DNA from: Chromera velia
Lineage: Eukaryota; Sar; Chromeraceae
Length of the DNA: 29,000 nt
Assembly (NCBI GenBank): GCA_018398765.1
Contig: JAHBMJ010001213.1
Span: forward strand, 5,001 to 34,000
Direction: 5' to 3'
The notes beneath the pieces are model-generated. The model was not told the DNA's origin, ran no database searches, and was given only the letters and a program-made list of their open reading frames with translations. Each line of letters starts with the position of its first letter. The stretch's first letter is position 1. Both the position numbers and the translations under genes were made by a program. Of this stretch, positions 9,714 to 20,186 are shown piece after piece.

Positions 9714-12129
9714 ATAAGAGCGCTGTCCACGCGCTCTTCGCTTCACTCCCTGTAACACAGTCTCCCTTCTTTTCTTTATATTTCTTTGGCAACGGATCGT
9801 TCGGAAAGAAAAAAAACAAAAACGCATGGGAGAAGACAACTCAGCGAAACACGTAACTTCGACCTCCCTCCTGCAGTGCCTCATGCAGACCATGCGGAAA
9901 GAAACACTTCTGTAGAAATAAGTACGACCGACATCATGCATGACAGAACGAAAGTGAAAATTCCTATCGGCTAGAAGAATGAGGGTTAGAATGAGGGAGG
10001 AGATAAAGAAGAGGAACATGAAGGAGAAGATATAAAAGAACGGAAAGAACGAAATTCAGTGATGCCACCATCATCTGACTGCATGCTATTATATAATATA
10101 GAACGTATATCTTCTTCTCCATCACTTCCGATCTTCAGGCAGCCTGCAGACTTGTTGCAGACATTTTGCACTGCACGCATGCCTGAAAATATGAAAACTC
10201 TATATTTTTCCTTTTTGACCTTGAGGCGGCCTTGTGGTGTAGCTGTCTTGACAGCGGGCTCAGTCTGAAGACAAAACAGCCAGAGACATCAACGCATGTA
10301 GCCTTCTACATACCCTTCATCTTTTCGATTCTCACTGCTTTGCAAACAGATTGTCATACAGTGTTCTTGCTTCAGATAGAACAATTGCCTGTCTACCGCA
10401 CAGCCAGGTTGAGTTTCTGAGACTCTTGAATATGACTGCACACGATTCAAGCACGTTTTTCCTTTTTCAACATAATATTAATATAAATTTCATTTCTCTC
10501 AGTGGCCTTCCTTTCACGCGACACTGTTGCGTATGTATGCCTGCACGTGCATGCATTCTTTGCTCAGTCTGCTGACAAAATGCGCAGCCATGCTTACTTC
10601 TTCCTTTTTGGTGAAACGGTACTTCGGAAAGCCTGTTCTCTTCAGACATGTACGAATGGAGCACTTCATATATCCAAGGATGCTGCTGATTCTCTTTCCC
10701 AGGACGTGGCACTGTGGAATGTTGCACTTCTTCTCGGGATGCAGTCTGCATGCAAATGTCAGAATCTTTGGGTAAATGGATCGTTTGTCTTTCTCTTTTG
10801 TATAAGACCGTAAAGTTAGTGTCAGTCGGTTAGATGGGTGCTCTACCTCTTGTTTCTTGTTCTACTGCATTCTTTTTCACTGCATATGTGGCCATTCTTG
10901 CAGCAAGAGTGAATGGCAGACAGCAGCATATACGGCAAACACGAGGGGGTAAGTAATCCAGGAGAGAGATCGAAGCAGACTGAGTACGAAACGAGGCGCG
11001 CTCTCCATATAGTGATCGGCCTGTTCTCCCTTCTTATATAGCTTCTTCAGCGATCGTCAGCGAATCGACATCAACAGGTCAGTAGCTCTGGAATGCTTCA
11101 CGTCATGTGCCTGTTGATCGACTTACAAGTTCTTTTCTCGTCCTTGCATCTGAAAGTGGCCTTTTTTTCCAAACATATACGAGAGGAACACAGAGATTCA
11201 TGGGCCAGCGGTGTGCACCCTTACTAGGATGCTAGCGATACCCTACTTTACTTCTTTGTGCATGAGGCCGCTTTCTTTTCGGTTTACTAGTCACGGGTGG
11301 GCCCCCCCACAAATCAGTAAGCCTCAGTACTCACGTGCCTCGCATTGAAAGAACATTCCATATATATAAACATGTATTTTTGTGCCCATGGTGATTACAT
11401 ATGTATCCGGCTGTATGTCTGAAAGTACTGTATTCTACCATGAACATTCACTTTCTAAGTCTTTCACATACATGTTTTTGTCTGGCCAGACTTAACCTTT
11501 CCAGTGCACTAGATAATATTTCGTTTTCCTGTGTGTCATGTAATTATGTGCAGACTTTTTTATCAGGACCTGAAGAGTTGTCAGCCTTCTTTCAGGTCAA
11601 CAGGATCTCTCGTCTCTAGACATTTCGTGCTCTGCATTCCTGAGACAAGATAAAGTCTTCATTTCTTTTCAAAGAAACAAGCCTTCACACTCGTTTCTGA
11701 GCCCTCACACTCGTTTGCTTTTGTTTCTTTATTTTCAACAGAGGTCAGGTCGTCCCACCTGTCTCTCCATGAAACGAGCCCTCTCACTTGTTTCTAAGCC
11801 TTCACACTCAATCGTTTGATTCCATCGGATTCTATTAGGTTGTGTCGTTTCTGCTCACATAAATACCTGTGTGCATGTCGGAGTTCTACTTTGTTGCGTT
11901 TTGTTCCATCCCTTTTCATACATCTTTCTATCTCCCATACCTCTCACTACTTCCCTCACCACTCCCATCATTCTCTCACCTTTCTTCTTTTATTGTTCTG
12001 CTGCTCAGATCCTTCACTTACTGGTTTTGTGACTGTTTGTTCGTTTAGATTACTGGGGCAATCTAGCTGACGGTGCGAAGTTGCCCCTACGACCTCGTTC
12101 TTGACTGTATAAACACGGATTCGCTCGTG

Positions 12130-12705
12130 TTTAGTCATGGAAAACGACTCAATGTAGACGGGTGGATATGGCGAGTGCACGACTCTCGCTCCAGTATTCT
12201 GAAAGGCCTATCTGGTCAGCCTTGCACCCTGAAGATGGGTTTGTCATGGCTTCTTTTCCATCTGTAAGAGAGAAGTATGTGCCGACTGATAACCTGGAGA
12301 CGGCATGTGCGGTTGGTTTGGAGATGTATGAAAACGATTTAATGTAGATGAACGGATAGTTCAGGTAAGAACCTCTCGGTCAGGTATTTTATGGGGCACA
12401 TGCAGTCAGTCCTGAGCCTTCAGAATAGGTCTGCCACGGCTTGTGTTTCGTCTGTGACAGAAAGGTATGTGTTGATTAACCCATGGAGACGGTGCATGCA
12501 TTGTCTGTGCAGAGACGGGGGAAACGATCTGATGTGGACGGATGAACAGTGCCGGTGGGAGGCCATTGCTCAAGTGTTTTCAGAGGATGGTTGGTTCACT
12601 CCTTGCAAGATGGTTGTGTGGGGAGTTGTATTTCGATAGTGGCAGGTGGCTTTATGTAGCACTATGTCGTGGACATAACACTTGTTGATGCAGAGACGGT
12701 GAGGC
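12130..12705. repeat. Three degenerate tandem copies of a ~190-bp unit
   Basis: The anchor (g/a)aaacga recurs at 12141, 12331 and 12521, exactly 190 bases apart. A second anchor, gagacgg, recurs at 12297, 12486 and 12693. Between them, blocks such as ggcttctttt/ggcttgtgttt and gaagtatgtg/aaggtatgtg line up between the first two copies. The third copy is the most divergent. Confidence 0.7.
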
Positions 12706-13460
12706 CTTACTTGAGGCAAAACAGATGATAAAAAAGAGACGCTCCCTCTGTTCTCTCTCATCTTTTTGATGTCACGCACTCTATTCTGCATTTGTTCTTC
12801 GTGCATTCGTCTCCTTTTCCTGGCTGGGTCAAAAGAAAGATAAGAAGAAAGGGAAAATTAAGCAGATTTGAAACTCGATGTTCATGCTGTGCTGTCCTCC
12901 CAACCGGCTTTGCTTTCTCTGTTTCCCAGTCTATGCGTTGGTTTTTTGCCTTTGTTCCCATTTGAGCAGTCCTCTTTTTTCTTCTCTAATGAATTCTTTT
13001 CTCTATTTTTCTTCTTCCTTGCAGGATCATGGTACCAGTTTGTCCTTTTCATTTTGGTCCCTCGGCGGCGTTTTTATATTCCCTGTACAAGTGACATCAG
13101 GTCGTCTACTTACTTAGGTGCGTCCATTCTATCATTTTGCTCGGCAAACATTCTGCCGCCTTGTGCCCTTCTGTTTTTTGTTTTTCTCATGCTTGGCCTT
13201 CGCTTCTTTCCCAATCATTTTTATGGCACCAGTTATATATCAATCAGGGCGAGACTCAGTATATGAGGACTGGGTTCTTCGCTCGCGTAGTCGTATACCT
13301 ACTCCTCTGCACGGGAGCCTCTGATTAAGCTGTCCCTCTAGGTAGAGTCAGGTTCTACCATTTTTTCTCTTATGTTTATGTTTTTCTCAAGCAACGCCTT
13401 CTTTCTCGCTTTTTCCTCTTCCTGGGCTTTCTCCCTTTGTTCTTTCCCTTCTGTCGTTTC

Positions 13461-13500
13461 CTCTCTCTCTCTCTCTCTCTCTGTGCCTCTCTCTCTTTCT
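13461..13500. repeat. (CT)n microsatellite
   Basis: An almost pure CT run of about 40 bases inside the LTR element. Confidence 0.9.
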
Positions 13501-13865
13501 CTTTGCGTACGAAGAGTTCGAGTCCTCCGCTCACTTAGGCGCAGTCTTAAACTTCCCGTACTTCAATCTACATCCTTCCCTGTTATGCAATGGATGCGCC
13601 CTCACCCTCATGCATATATATGCAATTCCTTCACTTCTTTGCTTGCGGCCGGTTTGGGTTGCTTAGACAACGCAATCGCGGGCGTTTCGAATCGACCCTT
13701 GTGTTAAGAGACATGGACCAGCGGTGAGTAGGCATGAAGAGAAGAGATCATCAGCATGCAGTAGTGTTAAAGAGGGCACGAGGGAGAGGAATAAGGGAAT
13801 GAGAGACAGCTTTCTCGTAACATCCCTCCCCTTTTGGTTACCCTCTTTTTACTCTTTTCATCTCC

Positions 13866-14170
13866 TTTCACTCACCCTTTCATTCACTCATTCATTCATT
13901 CATTCATTCACTCACTCACTCACTCACTCACTCATTCATTTATTCATTCATTCATCCATTCATGTGTTCATCCGTCTAGTCCCTTACCCGCTTACTTACG
14001 TATTCACTTACTTCTACTCACTCACTCACTTCCTCACTCCCTCACCCACTCACTCACTTTTTTGTTCATGCATCTAACTATTCATTCACTTCCCTCGTCA
14101 TTCTTCGAAAGTGTGCCTGCCTTCATTCATTTACTCGTTCATTCACCCACTCTCACTCGTTTTCATTGAT
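13866..14170. repeat. CATT/CACT tetranucleotide array
   Basis: About 300 bases are built from cattcattcatt and cactcactcact units with scattered point changes. All plus-strand frames stay open and read as His/Ser/Thr/Phe periodic peptides, which I take to be an artefact of the repeat. Confidence 0.85.
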
Positions 14171-14671
14171 TCATTTTCATGCACCTGGCGTTAGCTCATC
14201 GATTCGGCTCTCTCCAGTCGGTGGTATTGCTCTGCTCTGCCCTGCTCTGCACTGTGAACGATCCATGAAAAAGGTGAAGCATGCACATATTTGTCCCTTG
14301 TCAACTTAGCGCACTGCCCGACTAATGCAGCAAGCACGTAATGCTATGTATGACTGTGCAAGCTGTCATAGTGTGGTGATGTTCCTTCCAACTGCTTTAT
14401 TCCTTCGGTCTATCTGATACTCACAAACAAAGAGCTTGGGCAGAGCCTATTGGAGTAGGAAATCGAACAGCTTATGAATAGAGATACAAAAGGAAGGGAA
14501 CATTAGAACCAGACTGTGCACCCTCCTTTGATTTTTGACGTCAGCTCATCATGCGAACAACTATGCTCGCCTGCCTCTCTTACCCCTCTGAGTAAATCAA
14601 GTCCCCTGCCGTTCTTTTTTTCTTGCCCTTTTTCCTTCTTTTGGTTGCTTTCTGCCTGACTGCCTGCAGAG

Positions 14672-17600
14672 TCACTCAGCCGAACTGCTTGGAACATTTT
14701 TGTTTCCTATCCTGCGTCGATTCTGTCTTTTGTCCTGACACCTCTTCTGAGACTCTTGACGGAAGCCGCGGTCAATCAGGATTGGGTACGAGCAATCATT
14801 TTCATGACACCACTCTAGCTGTGAATAGCCCACAAACTAGAGAAGGAACCAGGTGTTCTCTCTCGGGTCTTTCTTTTCTGCACATACCCTGTCTACTTCA
14901 AGATCTTCCTCTCTTTCGTTTGGAGGTTTTCTTCTCCTTCTATCGCCGTAACCCTCAGATGTTTCACACATCTGTTACCTTGCCCACTTACCATCTCCCG
15001 TCGACTTTCCTTCCTCCTCACCATGTCTTCCCACTTCCTCAGGTTCACCTATAGTTCTTCAAATGTGCTGTACGTGCGGGTTTCTATTTGAATGTGAAGC
15101 TCACCATCCTCTATACCTTCAATGAAAGCTCCTAAAGCGGTAAGGTTGTCAGTGCTCTGATTTACGGCAGAGCACTGCTCCTCAAAGCGGGTAACATAGT
15201 CAGAGGAACTCTCTCTGAAGTTTTGGGTTATCTGAAGAAGCATTCTTTTCTTGCATTCAGCTTCCTGCTCGTCAATACCGTATCTTGTAAGGAATATGTC
15301 TTTGAGTTGTGTAGCTGTTGTGTATCTCTCCAATCGCTCAGGTGCCTGTATTTCATACCACTGTTTTGTAGGCCCTATGAGCGCTGTGGGGAGACAGATG
15401 TTCCTAAGCTTCTCAAAGGTCCACCCCAACTTCTTATTCAACCTCATCAGCAAGTTTCAAAAGCTCTTTGCCTTCATTTGATTTCTATCAAATGACGGTA
15501 AGTCCATTCGCATTTGAGGAAGGTTGATCTGTAGAGGAGCGGTGGCAATGGGCCTCCTCTGTATTTTTGATGGGTCTATTCTATTTACGTTGGATCCTAC
15601 TTAACGCAGCAACAGCTTCCCTGAGGGTGTCCTGGTAATGGCAATCCCCGTGTTCTTTAATTCAGATAACACCACTAGGGAGGCGGACTGTGATTGAATC
15701 TCCTCCCCATCTTCCTCCATACTTTTGACAAGCTGGGCATCTTCTTTTTAGATTTGAACGTCCTCTTTCCTCCCTTTTCCACATTTTGCTGGCTGTTCTG
15801 CAATTACTCCTTCTTTTTGTTCAAGTGGGATAGGTGCCTTAGGTTTGGCTTTTTGAGCCGCTTTCTTCCTGTCTTCTTCTTTCGCCGCTGAGCCTCCTCT
15901 TTGTCTGAGCCCCTTTTTTAGGGGTGCTTGTTGTAAGCCGGACTGGAGTCCCTTCCCCTTTTGCTGTCCCGCATTTTGGGCATTCCTGTTTTTCTTCGCT
16001 TAGAACCTGGTGTTGGCCATTCGGCTCACAAATTGTTTTTCTTTTGCCTCTAGTGGTTTATCAGAACAGTAGAGGTAGCGACGGCTGCTGCTGGGTTGTT
16101 GGTGAATGCTGAGGACGCGGATAAAATACTGCAATGTTTTCTTTGTCTTGCTGCTCTCGCAGATTCTAGTCCCACCACTGAACCAAGTCAGGGTGCAGCT
16201 GTGGAGCCCCGGTGGGCTGTGAAGGTAGTAGTGGTGCAGCTGCACTGTCCAGCGGGAAGGGTACTGGGTACAATGCCTGGAAAGCTTACACTTGAGCAGC
16301 TTCTCACTCGCTATATCTCAGACTGGCGAGGAGGGTGGTGGCCTCTATGAGGGAAGTCCAGACCTCTCGTCTGATCGTCCCCTCCAAAGCTTCTGCCAAT
16401 ACCCGATGGACGTTGGCTGAGTCCCTGAGGGCTTTTTGAACTCCTTCTCTGACGAGCGCCTGCAAGACGCCCTGCGGTGCAAAGTAAAGACCAGTTGAGA
16501 AGGGGAGGCTGCCTACGTATGGCTGGGGTCAAGGGCTTAGTGGTCTGAGGTCACTGAGGTTTGGGCCAACACCTGAGTCCAAAGGAACGTCTACTGGGAT
16601 GGTGGTATCTGGGTCAATAGGGAAATTCAGTTTAAGGCTCCGCTCTGCAGGTACAGCTTCTTGACGGGGAAGTGGAGGGAAATATAAATCAATGAATGGG
16701 GGCAGAGCCCAAGAACTGTCGAGTGGGGTGGTCGTTTTGCAGATGGGTGAGGCGGTATGCAGGTGTGCTCATTACTTATACCGGATTTTGTTTCTTCAGC
16801 TTCAAATACAGTGCGTATATATGAAAGGAGTAGTCTGATCGGGTTAGCACCTAGGCAGACGGATACTCACTGTGGGATCGTGAGGTATTTTTTGTCCCCA
16901 AGGCGGGGCTGTTGAGTTCTGGGAGACTCTCGGGGTGTGAGGCCACCCTGGGTCGTTCGAAGGGTGGTAGTGGGGAAGCAGGTGGAGATCGCTCCAATAG
17001 GCCTCTTCTTTTCTTCAAAAATGTGGGAAGAATGGGGTGAAGTGTATATCGGTGTGGCTGAGAGCACAAACTTTGGTAGTGACGATTTCTCCGGTACAGT
17101 ACGGTGGGTGGGGATCTTTTTTTCTTGCCTTCTAATGAATCACTTGGGGCTGTGTGGCTTGTGAGAAGGAGCGTATAGTTAGACAAGGGAGTTTTTTTTT
17201 GTTGTATTGGAAAGCAACTGTTTGTGTGCTGGGAAGCCTGGAAGAAGAGACTTTACTGTCAGTCAGGCGGGAATCTTCTTCTTCTCGAAGAGTCCCGGTT
17301 TTTCATGTGATAGATAGTTGGCCTACAGTTGTGTGAGCCGTCCGTCATAAAAAGAGTACTGTGAGGGAAGTAGATAATGGTGCTCGGGCCTGCCTGGTGG
17401 TTGATGCTTCTTTCCACATCAGATTCGTCAGAATGACGAGACTGGGAAAGGATACAGCAGAGTGGTCTGTTAGTACAGGCTCTAGGTGGGAAGTTCAACT
17501 CACTGGGGAGATACGGATTCCTGGCAGGGGCAAAACGACGGAATGGGTTAGCTACAGGTGTAGGGCAGTATAGGGACGTGTCCTCTTCTTCGGTATTGTC

Positions 17601-17972
17601 CATGCGCAGGCTCCCTTGATCTTCAGGCGAGGCTGTGTTTCGCACTGCCAGGTTTCTTCGAGGTAGAAGGGGCAAGTATAGCAGTCCTCGGTTGTCCCCG
17701 ATAGGATGGTGCTGGATAGAATTTCCTGTCTGGGGGTTCACATGTCTTCTGTTTAGGTTTCCAGGGGCAAGGTTGTTGTTTTCGGTGCCTTCAGATTAGG
17801 AATGCGGACCGTGCTGAGTGTGGTTGCCACTCTGGGCCTCTTCGGTAGCTGGGGCTGACTGTGAGGATTCACTTATGGAGAGTGACGTGGGAGAGCGTTG
17901 TTCCCACTGGAATGCCGCTTCAAGGTCCTCTTCAGTCGGGTACGCTATCCTCTGGTACAGGAAATATGGTGG
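14672..17972 (-). pseudogene. Decayed gag-like coding region of the LTR element
   Basis: Coding sense on the minus strand passes between frames with several stops. 17972-17259 is open apart from one stop (17798-17796). 17186-16851 and 16768-16304 are Pro/Ser-rich, the latter with a helical stretch containing VLQALVREGVQKALRDSANV. 15747-14893 carries the capsid-like domain, with in-frame stops at 15603, 15459 and 15051. It shows LPSFDRNQMKAKSF, then WTFEKL, QWYE and a C-terminal VTRFEEQCSAVNQSTDNLTA stretch, the pattern of the retrotransposon gag (Ty3/gypsy-type) family. Coding sense seems to continue to a stop at 14674-14672 through a basic region with Cys and His. Gag would form the particle that packages the element's RNA. 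With these breaks it is not functional as it stands. Confidence 0.7.
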
Positions 17973-18109
17973 TTAGAAGTGTGACAACGTTTTGGCAACG
18001 GGGTCGTTGACCCAGCGACTGACGGCGGGATTGATATGCTTTTAGTCACGACTGAAAGTCCTTCTATTCATGCCTCAGGAAACGCGTGCCTTGTCTCTCT
18101 ATCAAAGAA

Positions 18110-18385
18110 CTGAGCAGCGCTTCACGGTATGGTTTTTTCTGGAAAAGATTCTGGAAGAGGGAAAAAAACACGCATCTGTCCAAAAATTGGGCAGTGCTTC
18201 ACGGTGCAGTCTGGTTTGAATGGAATTCTCGGCAAAGACAAGAAAACTTTAAGACGTGTCTGTCCAGAAATTGGACAGCGCTTCACGGTGCACTCTGGTT
18301 TGGATGGGATTCTGTGTAGAGATAAGGAAAGATGCGTCTGTCCGGAAATTGGACAGCGTTTCACGGTCTGTTTCTGTCTGGAGAC
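18110..18385. repeat. Four tandem units of 77-84 bp in the element leader
   Basis: The anchor (c/t)ttcacggt recurs at 18120, 18197, 18281 and 18359 (spacings 77, 84, 78). The shared core is tgtccRgaaattggacagcg plus a tggtttgRatgg(g/a)attct block. The array lies between the gag-like region and the right LTR, that is in the 5' leader of the minus-strand element. Both strands stay open through it. Confidence 0.75.
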
Positions 18386-18441
18386 GGTTCTTTCCAAAAA
18401 CAGAAGGCTGCTTGCTGTTAGAACAGTAGAAACTCAAAGCT

Positions 18442-18453
18442 GGCAAGTCACCA
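18442..18453 (-). other. Candidate primer-binding site
   Basis: On the minus strand TGGTGACTTGCC follows the end of the right (5') LTR after one or two bases. Primer-binding sites usually begin with TGG because they pair with the CCA end of a tRNA. I cannot assign the tRNA. Confidence 0.4.
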
Positions 18454-18455
18454 CA

Positions 18456-19262
18456 TATAGCGGACTTCTTATCTGACTCCGGAAGCCTAGTAGCGTTTTG
18501 CTGACGGTAGGGAAGCTAGTATGCTGAAGTCACTCGAGGTTCACTTCTCAGGAGTTTTCTTAAAGGCTGGAGGGTTAATGTCGGAAGTCCTCTGTCCGAG
18601 ATGGGTCCGACGAAATAATAAGATGAAATTTGATTTTCAACATCTCCTTCCGTTTGCTCTTCCAAAAATCTAAGTCTTTCGCTTTTTGCTCTTCCATAAA
18701 GACTTCCATAATTACTTTCCTCTGTATTGATTTTACCCCTATTCCTTCTAACACCTCTTCCTTTCCTTCTTCCGTTTTCTGTATTCCATTCTGGTCGGTC
18801 TCTATTTATTTCATTTTATTTTTCTTCTTTTTCCTTCCATCTTCTCTTCCTTTTTTTCTTCCTCTTCCTTGTTTTTGACGAGGCCCCTGGAAGAGGTTCT
18901 TCTGCTCGGACATGCCGTGGCCCATTGAGGCCCCTGAAAGAGGCTCTTCCAACTCTTCTTCTATTCTTTCTTCCATTTGCTCTGTCGTTCCTTCTTCTAT
19001 TCCTTCTTCTATTCCTTCTTCCATTCTTTCTTCCATGATAGAATTCAACAGTCTTTTCTATATTCAATAGGTATGGACATCCCCATTAAAACTTCAAGGT
19101 CATTTTCTTTTTTTCAAGATCTGCTTACATCCTCAATTGTTTTCTCCTTTCCTTTCACTTTTATTTCTCTTCCCCCTAGATCATACTAAGTGGGCTTTTA
19201 GCAGGCAAGACATACTTGGAAGTTATATCCTGCTACCACAGCCTACTTAGGAGTCCATAATA
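18456..19262 (-). repeat. Right LTR copy (5' LTR)
   Basis: It is a direct copy of 8895-9699 over its whole length, with one 2-bp insertion (tctatattcaata, near 19060) and about thirty substitutions. On the minus strand its first bases (TATTATGGACTCC) differ from the other copy's TGTTACAGACTCC by transitions, apart from a 1-base length shift at the edge. Confidence 0.8.
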
Positions 19263-19824
19263 ATATAGGCAACACAGTTACAGGATCGATGCCTTCGGTC
19301 AGTCAGTTGCAAAGTAAAAAAAGGGACAGCTCTGCCTCGTTTGCTATCAGTGATCAGGGCGGTGCCTCAGCTGAGACCAATTTGTCAGCAGACCAAAATT
19401 ACCAGGCCGATCGACAGGGGTGATCCATTTATGCCACGTTGTCTAAATGAGTGGCTGACTGACTGACTGGCTAACAAATCCGAACGAGAGATGGATCAGT
19501 CGCTCGCACAACCTCGACACACACCCGGCTCAACCTGAAAAATTGCCTTGTCCAAGCTTAGTGTGTGAGTTACACTACGACGCGCACCTTGTTTTGCTCT
19601 TGGGATTGGTTCCTGCGGGTGCAGGTCATATAGACAGAGCGATCAAGTACCGTTTGCTACCCTTGTTGGCAAGTTTCTTACTCTGTAAGAATTTATCAAA
19701 ATGAACACAGAAAAAATTGAATGAAGTGCCATAGAATTGCTAAGTCAAAAGCAGACCCTCGGTGAGCACAATTATGCTCAGGTGAGCAGAATCGCTCGAG
19801 ATGCAGTCCCTCTACCCAGCTGAC
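19263..19824. other. Intergenic stretch, no gene seen
   Basis: I see no supportable coding frame or repeat between the right LTR border and the possible exon at 19825. Confidence 0.4.
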
Positions 19825-19978
19825 CTTTCGGTTCCCGATTGTATGTGCAACTGCAGTGGCCTTCCAGGTTGACTGCCCAGAAACTGGTAGAACATTCCGT
19901 GAGCTTGCCTTTGTGCTGGTCCAAGTTATGGGTGACAGAACTTCATCTGATTCACCACAATCTGCATCCACTGGAGGC
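19825..19978 (-). CDS. Possible internal exon, unrecognised
   Basis: On the minus strand an acceptor-like tgatcatgtag precedes an open stretch of 51 codons that ends at a donor-like AAAG|GTCAGC. The translation is ordinary in composition (for example WTSTKASSRNVLPVSGQSTW). I could not join it by phase to the MYST-like exons upstream. The opposite strand is also open here, so either strand or neither may be coding. Confidence 0.2.
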
Positions 19979-20186
19979 CTACATGATCATTCATTAGTCA
20001 ACGTTAAGCCATACATCCAAAGGACCCAATTTATAGATAAACCCATCCACCGACTATTGGAAGCGAGTGTAAAGACTTTTTTTACATCGGGTCACTTCTG
20101 TCCACTGTGTCATTCCATTCAGCTCTTGACTCTGTCTTGATCATGTTATTCTTGTTATCTTGTCCAAAAGCTCATTCACCTTTTCT

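Larger units (their letters stand above)
9714..14671. other. Non-coding interior of the LTR element
   Basis: About 5 kb lies where pol would be expected, yet I see no pol motif on the minus strand. It is pyrimidine-rich on the plus strand. It holds degenerate short repeats built on gccttcacactcgtttct (11690-11812), three ~190-bp tandem units (12130-12705), a (CT)n tract (13461-13500) and the CATT/CACT array (13866-14170). Short frames on both strands look random. Confidence 0.5.
8895..19262 (-). mobile_element. Gag-only LTR retrotransposon, ~10.4 kb
   Basis: Two direct ~805-bp repeats (8895-9699 and 18456-19262) flank a 8.76-kb interior. Read on the minus strand, the left copy begins TGTTACAGACTCC and is immediately preceded by a polypurine tract (positions 9713-9701), as a 3' LTR should be. 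The right copy is followed inward by TGGTGACTTGCC, a plausible tRNA primer-binding site. The interior has a gag-like region on the minus strand in the half next to the right LTR, which is the correct order. I found no protease, reverse transcriptase, RNase H or integrase. A 4-bp ATAT is found on both outer edges (8891-8894 and 19263-19266), possibly the target duplication, though it is low in complexity. This is the architecture described for non-autonomous LARD or TR-GAG elements. Confidence 0.65.

Noticed and set aside
13724-14169. His/Ser/Thr-rich frames over the CATT/CACT array
   Set aside because: Same reason: the repeat keeps all frames open.
9714-14671. Hidden pol gene of the LTR element
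   Set aside because: No minus-strand frame shows reverse transcriptase, RNase H, protease or integrase motifs; the frames present are short and low in complexity.
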